NCBI GenBank assembly: GCA_963931865.1 | Contig: OZ007509.1 | Coordinates: 18,995,227 to 19,059,226, forward strand | Reading direction: 5' to 3' | Length of the DNA stretch: 64,000 bases | DNA from: Axinella damicornis | Taxonomy: Eukaryota; Porifera; Demospongiae; Axinellida; Axinellidae | In this document: positions 20,731-31,066 of the stretch, piece after piece | How positions within the stretch are numbered: position 1 is the stretch's first letter | Layout: each line of letters begins with the position of its first letter | Made by a program: the position numbers and the translations under genes | The notes under the pieces: generated by a model | Told to the model about the DNA's origin: nothing | The model's input: only the letters and a program-made list of their open reading frames with translations | Databases searched by the model: none

Positions 20731-21079
20731 GGATACACTGATGAACAGAGACGAAGGCATCACATGCTGGATGGCAATTTTAAGGCATGCCCACTCTATG
20801 ACAATTGTGGTGTCAAGCTCCAACCAGTACAGTGCATGATGACATCCTACGGATCACAACGTGGATGCTGAAGCAAAATCAGGAGTGGAAACTAAGCCAA
20901 AGCTGAAACAGAAGCTCAAGATCAGGGACAGAAGCTGCAGGAATTCAAAGATTCTGACTCCCTGTATTACTAGTTCCTGTGTTTTTGTACGGTAATACTC
21001 TTCTGAGCCAGCCAAGAAAGCTAACACTGCCTATACTCCCAATCCTAATGCTGCCATGCTCTCCATAACCGATGCCAAT

Positions 21080-22830
21080 CCTGCTGATTCCAATGTAGCC
21101 ATTGTCAATGCAGTCACTGTCAATGCAGTCAATGTCAATGCAGTCAATGTCAATGCAGCCAATGTCAATGTCAATGCACCCAATGTCAATTCACCCAATG
21201 TCAGTGCAGCCAATGTCAATGCAGTCAATGTGAATGTACCCAACGACAATGCAGTCAATGTCAATGCAGCCAATGTCAATGCAGCCAATGTCAATGCAGT
21301 CACTGTCAATGCAGCCATTGTCAATGCAGTCAATGTCAATGCAGTCAATGTCAATGCAGTCAATGTCAATGCAGTCAATGTCAATGCAGCCAATGTCAAT
21401 GCACCCAATGTCAATGCAGCCAATGTCAATGCAGTCAATGTCAATGCAGCCAATGTCAATGTCAATGCACCCAATGTCAATTCACCCAATGTCAGTGCAG
21501 CCAATGTCAATGCAGTCAATGTCAATGCACCCAACGTCAATGCAGTCAATGTCAATGCAGCCAATGTCAATGCAGCCAATGTCAATGAACCCAATGTCAA
21601 TGCAGCCAATGTCAATGCAGCCAATGTCAATGCAGCCAATGTCAATGCAGCCAATGTCAATGTAGCCAATGTCAATGTCAATGCACCCAATGTCAATTCA
21701 CCCAATGTCAGTGCAGCCAATGTCAATGCAGTCAATGTCAATGCAGCCAATGTCAATGCAGTCAATGTCAATGCACCCAACGTCAATGCAGTCAATGTCA
21801 ATGCAACCAATGTCAATGCAGCCAATGTCAACGTAGCTAATGTCAATACAGTCAATGTCAATGCAGCCAATGTCAATGCAGCCAATGTCAATGTCAATGT
21901 AGCCAATGTCAATGTAGCCAATGTCAGTCATTGCTACCAATGTGAAAGTAGTTAATGTCAAGCCACCCAATGTCAATGCCCCCAATGGTCAACACGCCCA
22001 GATGCACACAATGTGATTGCAATGTCAATGTAGCCAATAGCCAATGTCAATGCACATGCAGTCAGTCATTGTAACATTAATGTCAATGCAGCCATAGTCA
22101 ATTCACCCAATGTCATTATAGCCACTGTCAGTGTAGCCGATGTCAATGCAGCCAATGTCAATGCAGCCAATGTCAATGCAGCCAATGTCAATGCAGCCAA
22201 TGTCAATGCAGCTAATGTCAATGTAGCCAATGTCAATGTAGCCAATGTCAATGCACCCAATGTCAATGCAGTCAGTCATTGCCACCAATGTCAATTAATG
22301 CAGCCAAAGTCATGCAATGTCAATGCACCCAATGTCAAAATAGTCAATGTCAATGCAGCCAATGTCAAAATAGTCAATGTCAATGCAGCCAAATTCAATG
22401 TAGTCAGTGTTGATGCAGGTAATGTCAGATGCACCCAATGTCAATGCACCAAATCTCAATGACAATGTAGTCAATGTCAATGCAGATGTAGTGAGTGTCG
22501 ATGCAGCCAATGTCAATGTAGTCAGTGTTGATGCCGGTCAATGTAGCCAATGTCAATGCAGTCAATGTCAATGCAGCCAATGTCAATGCAGCCAATGTCA
22601 ATGTAGTGTGTGTCAATGCAGCCAATGTCAATGTAGTGAGTGTCAATGCAGCCAATGTCAATGTAGTGAGTGTCAATGCAGCCAATGTCAATGTAGTCAA
22701 TGTCGATGCAGATGTAGTGAGTGTTGATGCAGCCAATGTCAATGTAGTCAGTGTCGATGCAGCCAATGTCAAAGGTCAGTGTCGATGCAGCCAATGTCAA
22801 AGTTGTCAGTGTCAATGCAACACAGAGGTA
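21080..22830. repeat. 15-bp minisatellite array, block 2
   Basis: Same CAATGTCAATGCAGC unit as block 1, rich in CAGTC variants. From about 22500 it shifts to a 30-bp higher-order unit alternating CAATGCAGC and GTAGTGAGTGT forms, and it frays out at 22800-22830. Long open frames here (about 21031-21955 on both strands) are by-products of the period. Confidence 0.9.
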
Positions 22831-24280
22831 GTAAAATATGCATGATTGATGTAACTTACCTTCAATTTGCCTAACTACTCTATGACTAAGATGTTTATGG
22901 GAATGAGTCCATGCAGACAATCACCATAAAAGAATACCATGAATTACATGGTAGTTTCTATGGATACATTTTAAGCACCATGAAATCAAAATCCGTAGGT
23001 TCTGAAATCATAGGTGTTAGTTGAAAGTATGTGCAAATGCATAATAAACATAATGCATTTCACTGCCCACAAGTAGCCTCATTCCCAGGCCATTGCCCCT
23101 AGTTATTTGGGTTAGCTTCATGCATTATTGCGGTTTGGCTTGCGCCATGCACTGGGATAGCCTGGGAATGAAGCTATAGCCCACAGGTAAGAGACCACCT
23201 CTCAGGCTCACTTTTTCCATTTTGAAGCAAACTTGCGGTACGAAGGGATGCAGTCACAGCAGGTTCTCATTGTGGTGGGTGGATGTATGAAGGGATGCAG
23301 TCACTGCACGTTCTCATTGCGGTGGGTGGATGTATGAAGGAGAGCAGTCACTGCAGGTTCTCCTGGAGTTCCACTGTGTGTGTGTGTGGGGGGGGGGGGA
23401 GACATCCTCATCAGCTGTACTTATTGACACACCAAGTTCTCTACCCAGTTACTTTGCTAGAATTGCTCCCTGGCTTGTTTAGGTGCTACAACAATTAAAC
23501 AGACTCTGAACTTTCTATAATCACCTCGCTTCAATATTCAGTACAACTCAACTCACACAAGTACTGGAAAACTTCACAGGCAACTAAACACATGCAGGAC
23601 CATACAGAGAATCCGAGGTGTGCTACATTGCATTCAAAAACCATTGGAGTTTTACAATGTTCACATTCAAACTTCAAGTTAGCTTTACCAAACCAATAGC
23701 TACTGCTTTGTATTGTAGCTACTGTGGGTTTTTTGTACTTAGTGCAACTACGTAGCTATAATTGCATTCAAAAACATTAAAGATAAATTATTGTCTGTCA
23801 GACCATACAGAATGCAGAAATGTTAGTTAGCTAACTAGCTAGCTAGCTAGCTACATCCACAGAATAGTATGGGCTTTCATGCAGGTCCTAGAAACAATAA
23901 AAACCGATCACAACTCACACTCATCACCATTGCTGTCTCCTTCCGTGAAGTCGCAATTCCCAAGACTGAACTCTGGCTCAAATTCAAGTTCAAATGCAGG
24001 TGGTCGTGGCGCGAAACAAGTCGAGGGCGGGAGACTGGAGGGCGGGAGACTGGGCCCCTGCCAATCATGGGGCTCACTTACTAGTTTCACGGAACGGAAC
24101 GGAACGGACCGAAACGGACCACCGTTTTGCTGGTACAGCTGATATTGATGTTTGTTCAACTAAAGTAGTGTATGAATCATGCTCCAGTTCAATCTGGTTT
24201 AGCTAGCTAATCATTTTCACAATTTTCAATCATAAAAAATCGAATGAACGCAGCATTTAGCTAGCTAGCTAGCTAGCTAG

Positions 24281-24314
<34 letters not shown>

Positions 24315-24910
24315 CATGCTCCATGCATCCAAGCCCCCCAACTCTTAGCTACAAACTTGTCTATGCCCTTGCAGAGTAGTCTGGTCCCTGACCCTTCTTT
24401 AAAACCACGGAGGTTATTCCTCAGGTATTTTCAATGCTATTGGGTGTCGTGGCCCAAGCTCAGTATGCGGTTAGCTAGCTACCCTTGTTCCCAGCGGCTC
24501 TTTCAGAGAAGAGCCTTGGAACAAGAAGTAAATTCGAATCAACCAGACAGTTACGGTGCAGAGCTCATGCAATGTGGGAGACCTGGATAACATATATGCT
24601 GACCTTTGAACTTAGGTAGGTATCCAGACATACATAAGCCTAAACAGAAAGGACAACCACAGAGTACTTGAATGTACCACTACCGATTTTACTAGCACCA
24701 AGTGGTCTATTTGCCTCGAAACCCTGCACGGAGTGCATAGCATTGTATAGCACTATTTCTGGTGCTATTTGATGTAGAGGGAAATATAGACTCTACGTTC
24801 TTTTTCATGCATGAATTCACAGTTGGTGCTTTCGACTTTATTTGTCCCTTTCTGGTTCTGCTGAAGAACTGAAGTGATCATTGAAGAATTCTAAAAAACA
24901 TACAAGCATT
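22831..24910. other. Spacer with small repeats
   Basis: No exon recognised. It contains a wide hairpin pair (about 23078-23190), three copies of a ~48-bp unit (GGATGTATGAAGG..., about 23233-23365), a GT/G tract near 23374-23399, and TAGC and ATCT microsatellites at about 24258-24314. An AATAAA on the minus strand at 24842-24837 probably serves the sulfotransferase gene that ends at 24911. Confidence 0.5.
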
Positions 24911-27861
24911 TTACACATACACATCATCCCACAGAAATCTCCTGTCGCCTAACAGCCTTGCCAGTTGTATATTAAACGGCTTGAAAAAGTCTCTGAGAAT
25001 GTTCCTGGTCTCTGGTAGCATCTGGATCCCATTTGTGACTGTATCCCGGTTGCTGTTAGCATGGCCAAACAGCACATCAGAAAGCTCATACGGTGACTGC
25101 ATAGACACTTGGAGAAACTTCCACACCTTCTGCAGCAACGAGTAGGGACACTTCTCCAGGTCTTCAGTTCTGAGAAACAGCATCCGTTCTCTTGAAACAA
25201 CTCTCAACCATTTCGCCACATGGACGTAGTAGAGACTCACTCCCACACGCAGCAAGTGTACTTCTCCGGTGGCACCGGTCAGATTAGCCGACCCATTGAG
25301 AGCAAGTTCTGTGCACACTTCTAGTGGATACTTTTGTAAGCAAGTACGGAACTCCTTCAGTTGAAGTAGCACCGCCTTATGAAATACTTTGGGAATGTCT
25401 GCAACAAGTTCAGACTTGTTAATCGCTGCTGTGGGATCAGCAGTTCTGAGCCTTACTCTGCATAAATGGAGAAAGTCTGAGTACAGTCTTTCAGCAGGCT
25501 CTCGCATTATTACGACATACTTTGCATTTGGTACAACACTCGACAGCAAGGATGGCATAATGCACGGGTTCTCCAGAACACGTGTATCCCAAACGGTAGA
25601 CTGGCTCCCGTCAATTGCCAGAGCCTGAGGGTGGGTGGAAATGAACTTGGAAGCAGACGAAAAGTATAGCAGATACTTCAAGACTGCAAGAATGTTGTGA
25701 GGGAAGCGTGCATTGAAAGGAAACCTCGACCACCAGTGAAGTTCTTTCCGTATTCCCGGAACTACATCTTTATGTTTCACAAGCATTTGGTACAGTTGAG
25801 TGCTTCCGCTCTTGGGAAATCCAATGAGAAATATCTTCGGAAGACACACAAGGTGTTGACGTGGTGATGAAGACATGGCATAGCTCAGTGTTAAGGTTGC
25901 TTGCTGATCAGTGAAATTAGTTGCTTTTTTCAACATCTTATAAAGGGTGGAAGGGTCTGCAATGTGCATGTTCCAACAGGGATTACGGAACTCGGGGGAG
26001 AATTCTGATGAGGCAGGGATCACAGCGTGCAGGGTGTTTAGAAATGTTTCTACATCCCTCTGTTCCATATCGTACCTTGCCATTTTCATAATGGATAGGT
26101 TAAAATTATTACACACTTCAGTACTGACTGATGGCTGTACTGCAGCTTGAGAAGACACTAAGTCTGCAGCAGTGACAGCGTTCAAATCACGATCCCTTTT
26201 GGTACTTAGGCTGACTTCATCTGTAACAACAAGCAAGAGCACATGATGACATCATGGTCATTGCTGTGCCGCAATGACGATGTCTTGACACAAGAGACAA
26301 CAGAGTTGTATATACCAATTCCACTGTGCAATCTCGTCCATGCAATTATACAAAGAATTTAAAGCGAGCAGTGACAATTACCATAACAATTTTATGGGGA
26401 ATTTTCATTGTTAAAATACGCGAATGCCAATAAACGCAAACATTTAGCACGCAAAATCTACGAATATATACTGAGGAACTCACGGTAACAAACAAGGAAA
26501 CCAACGTGTACTTTGGCCGTGTACATTGCTGCACAATTCATGGCTCCATTTCCATACTTTCAATGATGGACTTCCAGTGAAGGAGCAGGCTGGAATAGGC
26601 AAGTACGTTTATCACCATGGTGGGTCCACAGCAGCTTGCATTTTTCCAAAAAAGCTGGGTTGGCCCGTTTAACTGTTATTAACTGCCACGTGAACAACAT
26701 TCACCAAAAAAGTTCCCGATATACGGTAAGTAATTATATTCAGGATTACTCTGGCCCTATCCGCATTGAGTTAGACCATGCTAGCCTCATACCCAGGCCA
26801 ACACACGGAACACGGAAAAGGGCCAGGTGACAACTGGCAGGATTTCCCGTACGTGCTCAGTCAGCACACTTATTTACACGATTACTGGATGCATTCAAAT
26901 TCATGCGGCAGGTAGCTGTTGGTAATGGCTAAGTGGAAAGGAGCGACCAGGGGTGAGTCCCTTGGTAGCCTAGAATAATACACGAACATGATTCATCTAC
27001 CCGAAATCAAGACTGCTGACACAGTACACACAGGAATTTTGCCAAGGGTCACCTGGCCCATTTCCGTGTTCCACGCATGCATGGGACTGAGTACGAGGCT
27101 AAGACTGCACAGGAAGCTGTGCATTGGTCAGAGGGTCTAGGTAGCAGATGTCATTCATTCATGATTATTTTGACCACTATAATAACAACTGAATATTACG
27201 GCTTGATCAGCCACCATGCAGGTTTGGAGGGCATTTTGCATGGCATCATGTTGCAATACTAAGTCTCGATTCAACCTGTACAGGCCAGAGCACCAGAAGT
27301 CTGATCATGTGCACCTCTGTGAAACTATACAGTATGCCAGACCTTCAGTTTGTTCCACCCACAACTACCTGCGTAGTGAGTTAATAGTCTCGGTACCAGA
27401 CTATTCGCGCCATGCGCGAATAGTCTGGTACCGAGACTAGTGAGTTAATGGCTTGGTAGATTATCCTCGTCCAATTCTGGTCTACCCGAGCATGGCGATC
27501 ATATGCATCCAGAACACACTGGCTTCAAAACTCTACTGATGATGATCATCATGACTTGTTAACCGTCCCTCCACGGGCCACACACTTAGGAACCCATGGA
27601 ATATATCTGAGCAACCTACTTAGAGTAACCACTAACCCTCATACCTTGGACTGAGTTTACGGTGGTGTGCGACGGAGAGATGTTGCTGTTATCCACGTTC
27701 AGACTGCGCAAGTGCCTCCTGTCCAACACGACAAAGGACCTGTCAGTGTCCATCGGGTCAAGCTGGTTCTTGGTCCAAACCACGGTCAAGCTAAGCAGGT
27801 TCGCCACCAGAGAGAGAAACAGTAGTCCCATCAACACAGCCATCCACGAACGACTCCGCAT
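24911..27861 (-). CDS. Carbohydrate sulfotransferase (CHST15-like), type II Golgi membrane protein, 2 exons
   Basis: Exons 27861-27645 and 26220-24911; a GTATGA donor and TTGTTACAG acceptor join in phase 1 to give 508 residues. Exon 1 encodes a short basic N-terminus and one transmembrane signal anchor (residues about 7-28, WMAVLMGLLFLSLVANLLSL), placing the enzyme in the Golgi lumen. The sulfate donor PAPS is bound by the 5'-phosphosulfate loop GFPKSGST (about 206-213) and the 3'-phosphate motif VVIMREPAERLYSDF (about 308-322). DGSQSTVWDT lies between them. The family transfers sulfate to glycosaminoglycan or other glycans; the closest remembered relative is CHST15 (GalNAc4S-6ST), but the acceptor is unknown. 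An AATAAA lies about 70 bp after the stop. It is head-to-head with the gene at 28180. Confidence 0.85.
27376..27449. mobile_element. Perfect short hairpin with 10-bp target duplication
   Basis: Arms AGTCTCGGTACCAGACTATT... at 27386-27410 and the exact complement at 27414-27438, flanked by GTGAGTTAAT at 27376-27385 and 27440-27449. It lies in intron 1 of the sulfotransferase gene ending at 24911. The stem differs from the TAGCCTCG family but the architecture is the same. Confidence 0.75.
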
Positions 27862-28179
27862 CTTCGCTGACGCTGATCCTAAACATAGTCCTTCGTTAAT
27901 AGCAGTTGGCTTGTGACCTCATCTCACCACAACAAAGGACGCCTTTTCAGCGAAGTACGCCCACACATATCCGCATGGCAGGTAGACGTCATCATCAGTG
28001 CTGAATTAATGCTGCACGCATCGAGCTCCACCCATTCACGGTGTTGACGGAATTGGAAGCCGGCAAATTCCGAGGTAATTCCTGTCAGAAGGTGATGTTA
28101 CTACTGTGCCACACTGTCTCGAGTTCACTCACAGAGAAAGGAGCTAGCCAGGATCTTCATTGATCTCCGTATCGCAATA
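27862..28179. promoter_or_regulatory. Shared divergent promoter region of two sulfotransferase genes
   Basis: Only 318 bp separate the two opposing start codons, so both promoters must lie here or overlap the first exons. An ACGTCA core (CRE-like) occurs near 27988. I see no confident TATA box. Co-regulation of the pair is inferred from spacing only. Confidence 0.5.
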
Positions 28180-29741
28180 ATGAAGATGGGCATAGACGCT
28201 AAGCTCGGTCTGCTCGTGTGTCTGTCGTTGCTACTGAACGGAGTATTTCTCGTGCAGATGCTACTGAACCATTCAGAGTTGTTGTCTGGCAATTCCTCAC
28301 ACCTCTCCCGACATTCCCATGATGCGTCAGGTGAACATTATTATACTACATACATGTACTGTAGGTATAGGCTAGCCTACAGAGATTGTAACTAAATAAT
28401 GTTCATAGGGTATCTGTATCTTTCACCTCAGGTACGGACAACTGGAAACATTCAGATGATGACTACCATTATGAGCCTGGCTCCATCCTCCGAGATGTGC
28501 GTCCTTCAGAATTGGACACCTGCACTGTGAATGATACTTCACAAGCGATTCCGACTAGGAACCTCAAAAACTTTATGAACACTTTGCAAACCATAATCCC
28601 GCCCCCTGCCCAATTCCTGGGAGAGTATCAAAACCCCTGTTGGTATATGACCCTCTCATTTTCCAGAAAGACCAAAAGAATGTTCACACATAAAGGAGGT
28701 TCGCTAACAGATGCCGAGGCTGCATATATTATGAGTGAGATGTTTTATCCAGACAGTCGATCTGGAGGTAAGGTTACAAAATCACTTTTCTGCATTCCAA
28801 AAGTATTCTTTATTGGTTTTCCGAGGAGTGGGAGCACGCAGCTTTACCGAATGTTGACCCGACATCCTCAACTCATTGGCGGGGCTAATAAGGAACCGCA
28901 CTGGTGGACCCGGTTCACCTTTACAGCAAAGTTCCCTCACAACATCCTCGCCATCATCCGCTATCTGATTCACTATCAAGAAGCATCTGGACATGTAGCA
29001 GAACACCGTGACAGTTTGCTCATTGATGGCAGTCAGTCAACCGTTTGGGATACAAGAGGTACCAACAATCTCTGCATACTGCCTTCCCTCATCTCAAGAA
29101 TGGTACCCTCCGCAAAGTACATTGTGCTCATGAGAGATCCAGTTAGTAGGCTGTACTCTGACTTCACATATCTGTGCACTGCTTACTTGAAAGCTCACAG
29201 AATTGAACCTTCTCCAGAATGTGCAATGCAAAGTCCAGATACTTTCCATACTGCAGCTGAAAATGAAGTTCGCGAGTTTCAGAAGTGTTTGGAAACGTAT
29301 CCATTGGATGTGTGCACACACTACGCACTGGACAGAAATTCAACTGCATCAGTTGCCAGCGAGGCTGTAGGTGAGGGGGTACGATGTGGAAAAGGATGCG
29401 GGCGAGCGAGGTTGGGGATCAGCTTATATTATGTGCACCTTGTTAAATGGCTCAGGACTATCCCACGAGAAAAGTTCTTGTTTATAAGAACGGATGATCT
29501 TGAAAGAGATCCCTATGCCACTTTGAAGAGAGTATGGCAGTTTCTGGGAGTACCTTCACAACCGTCCGTAGAGTTGCAGGACATTCTCTACAATCACACA
29601 AACAGCAACCTACTCTCTCTGACCAGGATGAAGCCACAAACACGACATATGCTTCAAAACTTCTTCGAAACTCACAACAAGAGGTTGGCTGAACTTTTGC
29701 AGGACGACAGGTTCTTGTGGCAGGACATACCTCCACAGTAG
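28180..29741 (+). CDS. Carbohydrate sulfotransferase (CHST15-like), type II Golgi membrane protein, 2 exons
   Basis: Exons 28180-28330 and 28432-29741; the GTGAAC donor and TTTCACCTCAG acceptor join in phase 1, giving 486 residues. The N-terminus has a signal anchor (about residues 6-28, DAKLGLLVCLSLLLNGVFLV). PAPS motifs are GFPRSGST (about 179-186) and IVLMRDPVSRLYSDF (about 281-295), with the block DGSQSTVWDT shared with its divergent neighbour. Predicted role: sulfate transfer to Golgi glycans; the acceptor sugar is not predictable. Intron position and phase match the other four sulfotransferases here, so all five descend from one two-exon ancestor. The GTG at 28497 is not a start; coding sequence continues upstream to the splice acceptor. 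Confidence 0.87.
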
Positions 29742-29957
29742 TTGTTGAGATCAGTCTGGGTATGGATATTTTTTAACTGCATTTTTTTACACTTTTTCAC
29801 ATTATAGGCGTACTGCCATTTGTGTTTCTATGTCTGTGCGTTATGTGTGTGGGGTTGCATGTGACAAGTGGAAAATTAACAAAGTGGGACTTGTGAATTA
29901 AGATGCACAACTTCAGCATTCACACCAGCATGTACAGATATACTCCTCTATGAATCC

Positions 29958-30024
29958 AGTTTGAGGTTAGCCTGCGTGCTGCTTTAGGTTGCACAAAAGC
30001 TGGGAACGAGGCTAGTTTGAGGTT
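29958..30024. mobile_element. TAGCCTCG hairpin with 11-bp target duplication
   Basis: Direct repeats AGTTTGAGGTT at 29958-29968 and 30014-30024 flank a degenerate hairpin whose right arm reads GGGAACGAGGCTA. Confidence 0.65.
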
Positions 30025-30721
30025 GTATTTCTGCAACTCCTCCTTGGCTCGCGATCGGTTGCATGGATCTTTGTTTGATCATTATCCTCATTCCCAGGCC
30101 TTCACCCCCAGCCGGCCATGGCCACAGCTTTAGCTTCTGACGCTGAATACGCCCAGGCCTCATTGTAATAGCTGTGCGACAGAGCATGTGATCTATGCGG
30201 TAAAATCGGGTAAATAGCCTGAGGGTGAGCTATAGGCTAGTTGTAAATTCTAACACAAGCACACTTCACGGAAGGTGTTACCCTACAAAATGGCTGACTA
30301 AATTCACCATGAATAGCTACAGGACTCAGGAATGATGTCACAACGTAATCATGCACATGGTTAAGCACCATTCTTGGACACTCAGTCGTATATAAACATT
30401 TGATCTGTAACCACCGGTTGAGTCCAAGTTGACCATCATGAGTACTATATGCCTACTGCAGATATGCCGTATACAAGTAAGCTTCCCCCAAGGCCCCCAA
30501 CCAAATGGCCTTTAAAGTGCCGTACTGGATAGTTCATGCGGAATACCTGACTTTCAACATTTAGTACCATGTGGTCATGTCCTGATTCCTCTGAACGAAA
30601 ACAGTTGCAGAAAATACATTGAGCGTGTGCACTAGAATGAACCATCCATGCACAAACAGATCACTCACATCATCCCCTGGCAGAAGAAACTGCTCTAGCC
30701 TCAGGACACATGATGCATCAT

Positions 30722-30778
30722 CATACCAGCTCGTTCCCAGGCCGTCCCATGCAGTCTGGGAACGAGGCTACATACCAG
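30722..30778. mobile_element. TAGCCTCG hairpin with 8-bp target duplication
   Basis: CATACCAG at 30722-30729 and 30771-30778 flanks the arms CTCGTTCCCAG and CTGGGAACGAG. Confidence 0.65.
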
Positions 30779-31066
30779 GCTAGCTGCACCACTGAACTGA
30801 TAGAGTTCAAGCTAGTCCACTGCTTCCATTCACACAATACAATGCCATAATATTGTGTGAATGGCATTTGTTACCTTTGTACAGTCAGTCATTTCCTTTG
30901 GATATTATTCTCTGTGCATTCAGTCTACTGTTTGCGCATTCGGTGTGGGTTGGTATTCATTGTGTGGCTAGTATCTTTGTGCATTGATTCATTGAATATT
31001 GAATGAAACACTGTAATAAATTGACAAATCCAGTACACCTGGGATGTGAATGAAATTTCCCTTTTA

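Larger units (their letters stand above)
19535..20815. mobile_element. Palindromic pair of GIY-YIG retroelement fragments
   Basis: About 630 bp on each side of a centre near 20169 are inverted copies of one another with moderate divergence. Each arm encodes, reading outward from the centre, a broken version of the C-terminal end of a reverse-transcriptase polyprotein followed by a GIY-YIG endonuclease domain, the order found in Penelope-like elements. Frameshifts and stops disrupt both arms. The palindrome lies between the two minisatellite blocks. Confidence 0.65.
29742..31066. other. Spacer between sulfotransferase and PCID2
   Basis: No exon seen. It contains two TAGCCTCG-type hairpins with target duplications (29958-30024 and 30722-30778) and an inverted pair of ATTCACACAATA near 30830-30866. 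An AATAAA on the plus strand near 31014 could serve the sulfotransferase gene but is distant. Confidence 0.4.

Noticed and set aside
21031..21955. Overlapping ~300-codon frames on both strands
   Set aside because: Both come from minisatellite block 2; openness on both strands follows from the repeat period.
17160..22830. CRISPR-like array
   Set aside because: Repeats are contiguous with no unique spacers, and the DNA is animal nuclear.
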